The notes beneath the pieces are model-generated. The model saw only the letters and a program-made list of their open reading frames with translations. It was not told where the DNA came from and ran no database searches. This document shows positions 1 to 13,300 of a DNA stretch of 64,000 nt, piece after piece. The stretch lies in contig NC_051439.1 of the NCBI RefSeq assembly GCF_001649575.2, positions 15,576,156 to 15,640,155 on the forward strand, given 5' to 3'. Within the stretch, counting starts at the first letter, position 1, and every line of letters starts with the position of its first letter. A program made the translations under genes and the position numbers. This DNA comes from Kryptolebias marmoratus. Its lineage: Eukaryota > Chordata > Actinopteri > Cyprinodontiformes > Rivulidae.

Positions 1-233
1 ATGGAAGAAGCAGTTTTTGTGTAAGAGAACACATGTGAGAACAATGGAAATCAGATTCCGCCAAGGACCCATCCATGTTTTGCACAGGAAGCTAGACCAG
101 GTGAAATTAACTTCATCGTTAGGCTAATGTTACTTAACAGTTTTTTTAGTAAGGCATAAATCTTCAACACAGCCTCAACATAGCTTCAACCACATACTGA
201 AATGGTCAGCACAGTTTTTTTTTTTGTTTTCAC

Positions 234-383
234 CCACATTTGTGGTGAGAGGCAGCCCAGTGAGGTAGTCAAGGCCAGCGATAGACCCGTCTTCCCGCAG
301 CCGCCACATCCATCCTGTCAGAGCTCGATGACTCAGCTGTTCAGAGGCGCTGAAGTGTGGGTGGGTTTCTCCTGTTTGGCTAC
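234..383 (-). other. Exon-like open segment of an unidentified downstream gene
   Basis: A 150-nt stretch, open throughout, bounded on the minus strand by an AG (ctatgtag|GTAGCC) and a GT (TGTGG|GTGAAA). It has symmetrical phase 1-1. It would encode (G)SQTGETHPHFSASEQLSH and RALTGWMWRLREDGSIAG, LDYLTGLPLTT. The composition is protein-like rather than intron-like, unlike the rest of the 3' flank. I do not recognise the family. The acceptor has a poor pyrimidine tract. If real, it belongs to another gene on the same strand beyond the left edge. Confidence 0.3.
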
Positions 384-1341
384 CTACATAGAAACTCATC
401 CCCCACCACACAAGAAGTACAGAAACCTACTTTGCCCACTCCTGAAACAGCACAGCTAGACTTGAAATTTGAAAGGGCATCAAAATGCGCATCATCACAT
501 TATCACCCACACACTCCTCCTTTGACTTATTTTGAGGTGTCAGTAACACTTTAATAAGATGAGGATGAGCGAGCGAGCGAGCATCTTTCTGACAAATGAC
601 CCAGCTAACAGTCACGGTTTGAGGCTCAGCCTATAAACGGACAGATTATTGCTTGTTATCAACCCCAGGAATGCTCTTATTGAAGGCAACCTAAAATAGG
701 ATTTGATATGAAGCTCGCAGCTCCCCTCTCCCACTGACAAAGGGAGGGAAAGAGACGCCAAATTCCAAGTAAAGGAAGTAACTATTCTGGGAAAAAAAAG
801 ACTTTCTTGATGTTTTACAGAAGCATGGTGAAGAATAAACAGATTGTCTTGTTATTTGTGATCGTGGAAATAAAACACCTGTAGCAGAACACAGTTTTTG
901 GTTTTCTTATATTTTCCATTATTTATGTGCGAGTTTTAAGAAACTGTAACATTTAAAGCTATGATGGTTATGAAAGTGATGAATGTAAGGAAACAAATTT
1001 AACATGAAAACTAAGCGGAGTTGTATTCCTGTGAAAGCTCTTAAAAAACTGAAGAAAAAAAAACAAAAAACAAACAAGACACTCCCAGTAACTCACAAAA
1101 GTGGGTTCCTTATTTAAGAAAAAACTAAACTTAAGATCCTCTTATCCATGAATGCTTTGGACTCCTAAACGCATGATTTATCAGTGCTGTGAGAACTGAA
1201 AAAACAAGCCACTGCTCTGATAAAACCTTCAATAAAATCACAAAAGCGATAGCTCAAGTAAGCAACTGATGTTTGTTTATTGGCCTAGGATTGTCAGGAC
1301 ATAATGCAACGTCTCCAGTGCTTAACAATGTTCATTGTACA
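384..1341. other. Intergenic 3' flank, nothing recognised
   Basis: AT-rich sequence with short A runs (around 1055-1075) and no frame, RNA gene or repeat that I can name. A GCGA-type short repeat (gagcgagcgagcgag) occurs near 566-583. Confidence 0.5.
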
Positions 1342-1347
1342 TTTATT
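1342..1347 (-). terminator. Candidate arid1b poly(A) signal AATAAA
   Basis: This is the first canonical AATAAA on the minus strand after the stop codon. It is followed by TGTACAATGAACATTG and a TG/T-containing stretch. A second AATAAA sits at 1277-1282. Which one is used cannot be decided from sequence. Confidence 0.4.
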
Positions 1348-2586
1348 TGTGACATGTGCAGCACAGAGTATAAATGTGTATACGGAAGAAAAGACGAGGA
1401 GTCGTACGAAAAAAGGCAAATTTTACAATGACATTTCATGACATTTTGAAGGTTCTTTTCACATGTTTTTGTAGAGGATTCAAGAATAAGCCAGCTGACA
1501 TGAATGTAGGACTGTAACAAAAAAGGAAAGATGTTCAGTTTTCTCATGGAGTTATCTTCTCACCCTGGCACTTTCACATTTAATTACCAAAGCGATTGTT
1601 TTCTCAGCTATAATACAATGCATACAAGAATTTTTACATTGAAACATCATCTGCCATGTTCAAATATCTGACCCAATTAACAAAATATGTACAATAACAA
1701 TACCAAATTTTACCAACAATAAAAGCATTTGTTATAATAGTCTCAAAGTTCCATCTCCTGCTATGCTTGATGGAGACTGAAAGAGTTGTGTGCATTCATT
1801 GCACAAAGGTTTATATACACAGTGATGAAAAAATACAGACATAACACAATGGTGCCAGAAACACAAAGTTCAACGGTAAAAGTCAACGAGGCTGTGACTG
1901 ATAAATTAAAGACTTATTTCTTGACAGATGCTTTTCTTTTTTGTTGATTGGCTGGTGCAATGCTGCCACCTCCTGGCCTGAAGCACGCATGACGCTTCAC
2001 ATCCTGCTGTTTTCGAAAGGGACAACTTGCTCTGGTCCTATTGCACAATTTATCTTCCAACGATGGAGACAATATACATTTCAGTTTAAAAAGTCTGTTT
2101 TTTTCATTCTCCCACACACAAACTGTTGGCCAAAAAAGTCCAAACATATGTACAGTGTCACGTTTTAAATAAATACGCTTCGTTAAGAAAGTGGTGATGA
2201 GCATATTTATACTTATAAAACTGAAAACATCTCATCAACCCAAAAGGAACCACATAATTCAGCACCAACATCTGGTGGCAGCTTTGGCTGAAAAAGTAAA
2301 TAAACAAGAACAAAAAATAAAAAGAAGGAAAAAAAAGAAAGAAACACAATCAACCAACACATACAAGTATTAAATATTTGTATTAAAATGAGCTTTCAAG
2401 TCCCAAACCCAATTTCTTTTCAACAGGGTCCAGAAGCTATACATTTATAGAGTTAATTTTCTAATGTGGATATTTTCTTTTAAAAAACACAAACATTTTC
2501 TGTCATTTTAATAAATAAAAATAGAAAACCACAGGGATATCATTTTAACCTTGGTGTCTGCCGTGTTAGTTCTGCTTCTGCTTCTG
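1342..2586 (-). other. arid1b: Probable arid1b 3' UTR
   Basis: About 1.24 kb of AT-rich sequence between the stop codon and the first minus-strand AATAAA (1342-1347). It has no open frame of note. Three Pumilio-type TGTANATA elements lie on the minus strand, at 2147-2154, 1812-1819 and 1686-1693. The extent is inferred only from the poly(A) signal. An ATTAAA about 75 nt after the stop (2507-2512) could give a much shorter form. Confidence 0.55.
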
Positions 2587-4383
2587 TCATAACTTCCCTA
2601 AGTGAAACAGAACTTGGCAAACGATCGCCACCACTCCTGTGTTGAGCACCGAGGAAATGGAGATGTCTAATAATCTGCTTTCATACAGTACAAACTCTGT
2701 CTTGTTCTCTTCCACCTTAGCCATGGCCAGCAGACCCTTAGCCGCTCTGCACATCATGTTTATACTAGGCGGGTCCATGGGGGGGTGTCCGATGTGCAGC
2801 AAGCTGTGAGGATTCTGCTGGTATTGTGCCATGCTGACTCCATCTTCCAAGAAGGCAACCAAATTACCCACGCAGCCTTTCTGCAAGGCGATGGCACGGG
2901 CCGCTGTCGGGTCTCCCTGTGCCAGGTGGGAGAGGACAGCCACTGCCATCTCCCTGTACACCTGCGCCTTCCTCTGACCCACGCAGCGCACCAAGATGGC
3001 AAAGAGTTTCTCTTGTCTGCTAAAAGGGGGCGTGGCCAGGATCAGGTCAACGTTACCGTCCTGGATGCTCAGCTTGCAGAGGCACTCCAGAACCAGCCTC
3101 TGGGGACTGAGCTGGGAGTGTGGCGCTGCCGACGGGAAGGGGTCCTGGGCTTCAGCTGAGGGGCAAACCATCCAGTGGAGAAGGCCGTCCAGGATAGGAA
3201 GGCAAATAGTGTCTGAATAGGAAGAAAGATCCAGGTGACCCGCGATATTGGCGAGTGTGACCATGGCGTTCTCCCTGAGCAGACTCAGACACTCCCACCA
3301 CCACTCATCTTTGCTACTTGACAGCTCGCGCTCCTGCTGCTCGTCTCTCTGATAGCTCAGGGCCATCCTGTTCCTCTCTGGGTGCACGTGCTGCAGCAGA
3401 AGCAGCCTGCCTAAAAGGAGAACTAGAGCGGGATGGCGTGACATCTCCATGTCATTCCCAGGGATGAAAGACAGACTCCGGACAATGTTTGAGACACAGA
3501 GGCATCTCTTGGACAGTGAGTCCTGCCAAGCGGAGGTGGTGCAGAGCGGAGCCTCGTCCAGGCAGCGGGGCTCGTCCTCCAGAAGGGTGATGTGGTCGTC
3601 CTCCCCATCTGGATGCACCCTGAACGGGTAAGATGGCAGAGAGCGTGCCGGGTGGGCATGAGAGAGGGCGTCAACCCTGGCACACAAAACATCATCAATA
3701 GTAGCAGTGATATGCTTCAGCAGTTTCCGATTTTCCATCTTGTCTTCTTGTTTGTCCTCGTTTTTTGCCTTTTTATCTTCCCTGACAGGTGGTTCACTCT
3801 GCGGTTCAAAGTGCGTCTGAATGTGTGCGGTGGAGTCCCCCCCGCCTGCCTGCCAGTGTTGAAGCCCACTGGTAAACTCAGTGATGTAACCTAAACGCTC
3901 AATCAGGTCTTCAATCAGGTCGCCTTTGTGCACAATTTTTATGGGGAGTTTATCATACTTGCTGGCTTGTTTAGGTTTAGGCTCTAAATCAGCGGGAGGA
4001 TGGTCTGAACTCTCCTTTTTAATTTCTTTTTCCCTCTCTTCTTCTGCTTCTTTTTTGTTATTCTTCTCCTTCTTTTTCGGACCAACATCTGAATCCTCCT
4101 TTTTGCCGCACACCTCAGCTGGTTCTGCAGGGGCAGGTGGAGCTTTCTCCTCTGTGCCTGCCGTCTGCTCCTCCTGCGTTTCTGCTGCTGAGGATGACTC
4201 AGGTCCAGTTAGGGCGGTGGAGTCTGTTTCTTGATTAGGGGCAGGCTCTTCTGTCTGGACAGAATCCGAATCCAAATGGTTTTTATGAGCCATTGTCCCG
4301 ACCTCAAACTCTTCCAGGATACCAAAAATCTCAATCAGGCACCGGCGGAAGTACTCCACAATTAACTCGAGGAATCCAGGCAA
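2587..4383 (-). CDS. arid1b: arid1b exon E17, terminal coding exon with BAF250_C
   Basis: A 1,797-nt exon (598 codons plus TGA) after acceptor ttgtttgttcag. It begins [20 protein letters not shown], completing the helical segment from E16. A charged, variable stretch follows (about exon residues 30-110), with a Lys/Glu run [20 protein letters not shown]. Then come [36 protein letters not shown], the anchor [16 protein letters not shown] and BAF250_C. BAF250_C includes [80 protein letters not shown] and [20 protein letters not shown]. It ends VLFHLGKL. Several LxxLL-like helices (LDGLL) are visible. The end resembles human ARID1B more than ARID1A. Confidence 0.98.
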   Translation of the reverse strand: MPGFLELIVEYFRRCLIEIFGILEEFEVGTMAHKNHLDSDSVQTEEPAPNQETDSTALTGPESSSAAETQEEQTAGTEEKAPPAPAEPAEVCGKKEDSDVGPKKKEKNNKKEAEEEREKEIKKESSDHPPADLEPKPKQASKYDKLPIKIVHKGDLIEDLIERLGYITEFTSGLQHWQAGGGDSTAHIQTHFEPQSEPPVREDKKAKNEDKQEDKMENRKLLKHITATIDDVLCARVDALSHAHPARSLPSYPFRVHPDGEDDHITLLEDEPRCLDEAPLCTTSAWQDSLSKRCLCVSNIVRSLSFIPGNDMEMSRHPALVLLLGRLLLLQHVHPERNRMALSYQRDEQQERELSSSKDEWWWECLSLLRENAMVTLANIAGHLDLSSYSDTICLPILDGLLHWMVCPSAEAQDPFPSAAPHSQLSPQRLVLECLCKLSIQDGNVDLILATPPFSRQEKLFAILVRCVGQRKAQVYREMAVAVLSHLAQGDPTAARAIALQKGCVGNLVAFLEDGVSMAQYQQNPHSLLHIGHPPMDPPSINMMCRAAKGLLAMAKVEENKTEFVLYESRLLDISISSVLNTGVVAIVCQVLFHLGKL

Positions 4384-7300
4384 CTGAACAAACAAGAATT
4401 CAATATCAGTATCAATAATTCACCAAGAAAACAAGAAAAAGAAACAAACAAAGACGATCTCTTACAGTATATTGATCTAAGTGGTTGTGAAAAATAACAA
4501 AGAATTACAATATACACTCACCAATACACATTTGCATGACATCGTTTGTTTAGTTTGTCACTGTTTTCTCAATTGAACAACATCTGTGTAACTCCTCAGA
4601 TGTAAGTGTGTGGAGAATAAATAATCAGTGTATGTGCCGATGGTGCCGGGGCTGCTGAAGTACCAGGCTTAATAAGTTTTAATGATTTAACCCACATATG
4701 TTACACTAAAAGGAGAAATTTGCTCAATTCTGAAAGAAATCTATATACAGTAACCATGCAAATAAATGTTAAATGTAGTTTTGATTTTATTTCAACTTAT
4801 TTTTAGATGTTAGACTTGAATACTATCAACAAGAATCAACCATTTAACAAACTGAATCCATTTGTGTTATGTATGCATATTTTTATTTAAGTCAATCAAA
4901 TATGTGCATAGTTTTTTGTAATGTAATGGGAGAACTTTGTTAGTTCTAGTTAACTGTTTACAAAAAATTACAAGATTCTAAATCTATTGGACAGAATTAA
5001 AACGTTATATGGCATACCGGTGTTTCAATCTAATTAAAACTTCTTTAAGGGTTTAAAAGAATCTGCTCTGTCAGTCATTAAAGGTAATAACTGAGCAGGC
5101 TGGTTTTACCTGGGACAGGTTGAAGGAGGCCACGGTGCTGTCGTCGTACAGCAGGATGTTGATGGTGTCTAAAGCCCAGGTGCTCTCCGCCAGCAGGCCG
5201 GACTTTAGAGACATCATTACACGCCAGGCTTCAGGTGTTCCTGAGGTTCAAATATCAGGAATGAAGCAGCTTTGACAGACTTTGTTCAAATCAGACACGG
5301 GGTACTGAACACTTCACTGCAGATTATCTAGTTCTATGTAAAAATGACTCATTTCCAGCTAGAGTTAGTTTCATACGCTGAAAAATCCTGCCTTAAATCA
5401 GTTTTACAAACACCTAATGACATAATGAGAGCTCTGTCTTACCACAGTCCTTAGAGTTGAGTTTGCGTCGAGGCTTGAGAAGTGGTAAGGTGGCTTCAAC
5501 TGACCCTGGGGGGTAATTGAGGTCCCTCCTCAGGTTTGGAGGAAACTGACCAATGGGTCCACTGCTCTGTGCGCCCATCATAGCCAGCCCAGGTTTAGGC
5601 ATCTTCATGGGTGACATGAATGGGGCTTTACTGGGGGACATTCGAGGGTCCATTGAGCGATGAAAGGGCCCTGGGCTGGGGGCTCTAGGCAGATGATTGG
5701 CCATGGATGGGGAGTTGGAATAAGATGATGGTTGGCGTGAAGACAGGGGGGTCATGCCACCTGATGATGACATGTAAGGAGACTGGCGGTGCCACTGGTC
5801 CTGCCCGGGCCGACCGTCCATGTCGTCTCTGCAGATGGAGCCATACGGCGGCATTTGTGATGGCGGTCCTTGTCTGCTGTGGTAGGGATAGCCAAGGTCT
5901 GTTCTTGAAGGCCACATGTTCGGCCCATCAGCAGCGGGATTAGGAGTGGGGCCCCCACCCATCATACTGTGCTGGCTCTGGCCCGATGGGGCCATACGGT
6001 CGCGATGGTAGGGGTAGGGGAACTGTCCCTGGATTGGTCTGTGTTCTGGGCCTGAGTACCCACCACCGTAGTGATTGTACATGTCCGGCTGCTGGTTGGT
6101 GTACTGCATGGCGTACATGTCACTCTCATGCCTCTTGGGTGGGGGGCCATACATTCCATCCATTTGCCGTTTGTAGCCCTGATGAAGCAAAGATCTTCTT
6201 AGTGATGACTTGTTCAATGAAAACACACTTCCATAGGGCATGTATTCTCATAATTTAAACAATTACTACCATTACATACATTTAAAATTGTAATATTTTA
6301 TGTACACATCAGCTTTCTGGTGATATGACAGTACTGGGCACATTTACCCCTCTTTATTTTGTGGATGTAAATTACCTAAATGTGTGGACAAAAATATAGA
6401 ATTATAGGTTTACTTTTTTTATTGTGTGCTAAATTGTGGTGTCAAAATATATAGCATTTTTCTTATCAGTTGCTAATTTTCATCTTAGTAATATTTATCA
6501 TAACAGAAGTGATAACAAGAAACAAGAAAATAAAAAAGAAAAGAAATTTTTCAGTATTGTTTATTGAATAATGCTATTCATTTGAAATCTTTGTGTTAAA
6601 GTTTTCTTGCTAAAAATCATGACATTTAATATAACTGTCAGATTAAGCATACTGAGAGCAAAGTGCTGAGCTGTTTCCTACCTGTTGCTGTGGATACATC
6701 CCAGACGGATGCATCCCATATGGCATGCTGGAATACTGCTGGCCATAACCATCGTGTCTGCAACACAAGGAGACAAAGCTGAAAAAGATGCATCTCTCAC
6801 CAGTTTATAACCAACAAAATCCTTCAGTAATGTGTTAGACTTTTATGCAAACAGAAGCAGCTAAATATGAGCTCACTGACCTCTGCTGGGAGGGGTATCT
6901 GCTGGGAGAGTACATGCTGCCTTCACTGTTGGAGTGCCCCATGTTATTCTGACTGCCTGGGGGGCCCATGGTCCCCTCCATCCCCATCATATGGTCTGAT
7001 CTAAGGATTAAACAGAACAGCCTTCCGTCTTAAAAAAACAACTAATTTTTTGATCCAGTTCTTCATATTCATCACCAGAAGCTTTGTATGCGTACCTCCT
7101 GTCATAGCCTGACCCGTACGGATACTGTGACCTTTGACTCATGCTTAGGCCTGACGGCGGCCGACCATACATGTCAGGCATACCACCACTGGGCATCTGG
7201 CTTGGTATGTAAGGATCAGCTCCTGCCACTGTAGAAGAAGAAAGGAAGGAGGTTGAAATAAACTCGAAGAGAAGACGGAGTTGGATGGAGGAGTTTGACT

Positions 7301-10300
7301 CGCTGTGGTGACCCCAGAAAATCAAACAGCCAAAAGAAAAATAAGCAGATGTTTTTTTTTTGTAATACCAATACAAATAAACAGAAAAATAAAAATAGGA
7401 GCGTAAATATGTAGCTTTAAATGAATAATACTGTATTTTTACCAGCAGGTGGCAGCATACCTCTATGAATATTCTCCACCTATACTTTAGAGTCTAAGTG
7501 TTGTTATGCAGCTACCATCCACCACATTATTCATTCAGACTCCATTCTCTTCAGCCTTCAGAGGAGCCGCTGTCATTTCTGAAACTACTGTTTGTTCTGA
7601 AAACTAAACCACACGACTTGGTCAAAACAGGTGCATCTCAGCAGGGTGGGAAGGATGAAAAGGATGAGTGGAATAAGGATGAGATGAAGGCTAGGCTACA
7701 GGAACATCAGACGAGATGGTGGGTTTTTGATAAACGGATGTGTGGTGTAACAAACAGTTCTTATCTCCGTTAAGACTTTTAGTAATAAAACACACAAACA
7801 TCTGTCCTGATCTGGGTCAACACGGTGATTTGACAATAAATTAGACCAACGAGACACATAAAAGACAAATGGCTCCGGGACACATGTGTCATTTAGAGAA
7901 AGAACCGTGTAAGTTTCAGATTTAAATCTTGTTTCATCTAAGTTTGGTGAACATAATTTAATATGATAAAAAAGACTTTTTCTTTTTTGCCCGTAGACAA
8001 AAAAAAAAGCAAAAACAAAAAGAAGTGTATTCACATAAAGCACAATAATAAAAAAAAGTCTGTTTGGTGAGTGGCTTCCACAGCGTGTGCCTCACTCACT
8101 CTTCCTCATCCCTGCGAAGGGGTCCTTGGCGTCGTACTGCATCCTCATCATCATGTCAGGCATGCTGAGGCCCTGCTGGTAGGGAGCCGAGGGGGGCAGG
8201 CTGGTAGCCCGCTTCTGAAAGGCCGGGTCGCTCACCTCCGAGAAGGGGTCCTGCACGCTCACACTGCTCCTGGACAAATGAGGAAAACGTGGAATTATGG
8301 GAGGAGTGCACATCATGGACAGAACAAACAGAAGTCTGGTGAGCTCTGAGGGATAAAGAAAAAATGTTACATATAATTATTTAGTTAAAAGCAAAAGAAT
8401 TAATTCATTACATCGGTTATACATTTGATCCTTTTTAATATAAACTGCAATAAATAATGACCTAACTGTATTAGTTATCGACTCCCTATGCTCCTTTGTA
8501 GTTTAACAATTAATAGAATCTATAAATTGATGTGTAAAGTCTGAGCAAAATCTTTACCTTTAAGATGAAACAATCCACAATGTAAAAACACCAAGGAATA
8601 ACCTACAGTTTTACCATGCTATTATATTTAAAGGTATATTTACATGATTATTGAAAGTGTTTTATTTTATATTTTTTTACAAAATGAAGCAAAGTCTTAT
8701 GTTTTTAGGTAAACTGTTCACAATCACGTTAAATTATCTTGAAAGTGAGTAAAAATGTGCAAAGTAATAATTAAATAATTAAGCCCAAGCATCTCAGTTC
8801 TATTTTTAACTAAAGATTGTTGTTTTTTTTCCCTTTAAACTGTTTATCCTGTGTCTAAAAAGGCTTAAAAGACTAAACTGCAGGCATTGTCGTGGTTAGA
8901 CAACACTTGTTAAATATGATTTTTCTCCCTTTCACATTATATCATGAAGAAAGCAAACAAAAGCCTTTGACTCTCCTGCTAGGTGTTGCATACAGCTGTC
9001 ATGGTTTATAATTAAAATCAGCAGAGATGAAGAACAGAAAACTCCAAGTCTGGATCAAGCATCTGAAATCAAAGATTTGTTTTCTGCTCCTCATTAAACT
9101 GGTTTTTGGAGACAATATATACACTGTGGGTGAGCATTTAAAGGAATTAACAGCAGCAGAGCCGCTGAAAGCAGCTGATTCAGTGGAGGCTGTGGTACCT
9201 GTTGGGGAGCAGCGGAGTGACTTGTCCCAGCGGGGTGGTGGCAGGTGTGGGTGGTTTCAGGTCGCCGACTACCTCTGCTGTTGAGCTGCTGCCAGAGGAC
9301 TGGGGCGTCTGTGGACCTTGGAGAGAGCCGCCTGAATTAGCTGGGAGACCAAAGAAGCATTATTACTAAACCTGAAGGATTCTCAGAGTTCTCCCTAAAA
9401 ACTGTTGCTCATTCAGACTGCAGGGGTACCCCACGTCCTCTGCTGTGATCTTGAAGCTGGTTCGAGTTAGAGCGGCCATAGTGGGATTTCGCCGCAGCAA
9501 GGTGCTGTATTAGGGAGATAACTTTGGGCTTAAGTCCAAAGCACTCAGAGTGATGCCTGACATGAGAACTGAGCCGAACAAACACACTGCACAAGGGTAG
9601 AGGAGATGGGAACACGGGGACTGTTGAAGAGAGGCCAACAGAGGAAGGAGTGAAGGAGCAGCAGGCACAGCAAGGAGAGGGGAAGAGAAATTTGCCCACT
9701 TGAGCCGTAGAAGCAGCACAACAATTAATTTGAAAGGTGTTTAAAATTCGTTTAGCTGGTTTTTATTTGGTGCACTTTGAACTCGGAGCTCGAAGGCTCA
9801 AATAAAATAAAATTTAGTGTCTAAAATTTACCAACACACAAGCAGACACTTTAGAAATGCATCCACTAAACGTGATTGAAAAGCTTCAGAAAGCTTGTGC
9901 TGTTAAAAGCCTGCTTGGGGAAAAAAAAAATACTACCCTTCACAATGAGATCCAGACTGAGGTTAAAATTGGGTTAGTGTGCTCTTTTGTTATGACACCA
10001 CATTTCTGTGAAATTCTCAGCTCAGATTACTGGGAAATTATAGGAGCGCAGAGTTACAAGAGCCACGCACACAAAGAACCCCCCAACCAGATAAAAACCA
10101 AGTGATACAAATTCCCAGAATGAATGGAAAATGGGAACTGTTCCAGCTAAAAGATGACAAAGACAGTGAGAGAACATGAAAGTGTCCTAATGAGCATTTA
10201 GCGTAAGAAGCCTTTCCCTGGAACAGCCTCAGTGGCCTCTCCCTGCGCCACATTTCCTCAGAAAAAAGCCCCCCGTAAAACTTGAGCTTTAAAAATTCAT

Positions 10301-13300
10301 GCTAATTCTGAATTATTCAATGATACCCCCTGCCTCTTCATCACAGGAGACTGAGAGGAAGAGAGACAGACAGAGGTAGATGGAGTCCCATGATGATGAG
10401 GAGAGGTAGGAAGGAGGGCAATGACGGGTCAGCGAGCATTAGGGATTCTTCACTTCCTGGGCTATCCCGGTGTCAGACTAAATGAATATGCACACACATG
10501 CACACACGGGGAAGAGGAAACAATGGTGGGGTTCGTCAAGGTTAAGAGGTTTGCCATTCTTCAAGAGCAGGTGAGCAGTCAGACAGATCTGTAAAACAGA
10601 GGAGCGGAGGAATGAAGATGGAGACGAGTGTGAACTTAAGTGCCCTTTGCTCCACATTTAGCAGAAGAAGAAAAAAAAATGACAAAGAGAAAAAAAAACG
10701 TGTGTGTGCGCAGAAGACATAAAAGCTTGCATGTGTGTCAGCGGGTGACATAATCCAGTGGAGTGGTAGTGGTTAAAGAGGGAGGGAGGGATTAAAAAAA
10801 AAAAGTCAGTCAGCTGAGCTGGTTTTGTGAATGAAAGGTGACGGTGAGGTCGAGTTTGTTTATGTTCTACATTCCAGTCCTCATTAATCACTCCCCACCG
10901 CATGAACACGCTCACACTCCTCGCCACCCCCACCAAGCCGCCGGACAGACTCCTTCAGTGACATCACTGAGCTGTCAGTCTATATATAGGTTGGCAGGGA
11001 GTCAGGAGGGCAGTTTGTACAGAGCTGACAGTGGAGCAGAGCCCATCAACAGCAAGAAGCACAAAGGGAACAAATGGAGGTTTTCTTACTTCAAGCACTT
11101 GAATCTGTCAAACTTCTGTTTTTCCATTACAATATTTATTTCTAAAGTTTTAACATCATAACTGCGTCTATTACCTATCAGATTGTAGGCAAGTCTAAGT
11201 GCGTAAAGTTTCCCTTCTTATAATGAAGATAGTAGATTTAAAGTTATGATTGTAGTGGGGCTTTCAGATCAGTCCAACCAGAGGAGACAAACTGCAGCAG
11301 AACTGTCCTGCAGAAACCTTGCTCCTGTCAGCTTTTACATCATATGAATTGAGGCTTTTTCTGCAGCTCTGGCAAAATTCAGACACAATTTATACTCATT
11401 GTAAATCCCTTCATGTCCATCGGGGATCACGTCAAGCTGGGAGCATCTCAGAAGTGGAAAGTTTTAAAGGATGAAAATCAGCAAAACAAAACCTTAAATG
11501 GCTGATTTTACACCTAAATAAGCACTAAACCAGCTCTGAATGCTGGACATACAGTATATGTGGCAAAGAAGAAGAAGAAAATGGGTCCAGGGAAGGTTTA
11601 AAACACAAGAGGAAAGAAGCTCATCTGAAGGTTTTGTTTGTTACAATTGTAAAAGTCAGATTTCATGTCTAAAATGGCATCGGTGTCATTATAGTAGAGC
11701 TAAGAGTTCTGTTCTGTTCTTGCTGTATAAAGACTGCCTGATCTGTCAGGTGGCAAGAAAATATCCAAGGCTTGGTGCCTTCATTTCATCAAGTGCTGCA
11801 TAAAGAGCAGCTTCGAGTTATGATTCATCTGCATTTATTCAAAGACAAGCCTAAAATAAAAAGAACTGGACTGTCACATTATGAACTTCCTGTGAAACTT
11901 CTGTTTAGATCCTCCTAATGATGAGAGGAAGCCTGAATGATAAAGTCCTGTGAGAGAGTTGGAACATAAATGTATTTAAATGTGTTTATCTGCGTCCGTG
12001 TTCACTATATGAGCACGTATGTGTGCATGTGTGAATGCAAATGAAGGCAGATGCTCTTTCCTGCCCTCCAGGAAAAGCAATCTGCAGTGTCTCAAGTAGG
12101 TGAAGAGCTCCGGTGTCCTATTTAAAAGCAAGGGTCACTTTTCTCATCTCCTCTGCAAATTAGAGATGCGACCTCACCTCTCCATTCGCACCGAATCTCC
12201 CTCACTTCATAATTGTGCGCAGGGACACGCGGTGTGAAACGGGTAACTCGCAAACAAAAAGCACCTTTTGTGTTGTGGTAGTGCACCAAAATAATATTAC
12301 TTAACCTCCTTGTGCTGTAATCAAATAAAGGCAAGTCTCAGGTTGGAAGTGCAAGGAGCAGTTGTGTCATAACTCACCTCTATTAAACTACAAATCATCC
12401 TATCAAAACAGATAAAACCCAAGAGAATCGAGTGAAAATTAAGTGGAGTTAATGCACTTGTGTAGTTTTTTCTCCTGCTATTTTTATCTTGAATGGAAGA
12501 ATAAATATAACTGAAGCCTTACAAGCCATGTCACTGAAGGGTCAGATTATAGAGAATTTGTTTCAACTCGTGAATGAATCTGATGCATCGTTTCAAGTGA
12601 GATTTAAGGATGGAAACAACTTTGAGTTTTGGTTCACAGAGGAAATCTGGATTGATCAACAGCATCTGTCATGTGGCCGCTGACAGATGGGCGAGCCATT
12701 AATAAAATGGGAGAGAAAGCGTACCAGGTGAGGGCGGCTGGATCTTGACCTGCTTCCTGCTGTCCCCTTCAGTCACGCTGCTGCCGCTGTTGCTGTCGGC
12801 CGGCGGCTCCTCTCCTCGCTCCATCTTACACTCGTAGGCGAACAGGAACTGGATGTACTGCTTCTTCAGGGTGCTGGCAGAGCTGCTGGACGTACCGACG
12901 TTCAGGGTGCTGGACAGCTCGCGCCACTTCTTGTTTTTGTTCACCTGAGTAGTTTTAACAGATTGGGACAATCCCATATGAGGATAGCATTGATAATGAT
13001 GGTATTTCGTGTTTAATTTGTTGTGCTCATGTCGTTTTGTCAGAAAGTAAAGTATTATGAAGGGTGATGGTTTTTCAGCTGTTTTATTTATTTTCTGATG
13101 TTTTGTTCAATTTAACTACTTCTGCATACTTTGGGCCATTCTAACACTCATACAGTGTATCAAATCGTTCAGCTCATTCAGATGATGGGTGCTATGACTT
13201 TTTTTTTTTTTGCAACATTTATATTTTTCAAAGTATTAAACTTTATATACAAATATTTTCTCCATAGAAATACAATACATACAAATCTCATCAGCTCCTT

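Noticed and set aside
2760..4234. Several open frames on both strands over E17
   Set aside because: Shadows of the long coding exon in other frames.
5414..6241. ATG at the upstream end of the E15 open stretch as a translation start
   Set aside because: The sequence before 6178 is intron: an acceptor (gctttgcttcatcag) lies there and the protein continues from E14 in phase.
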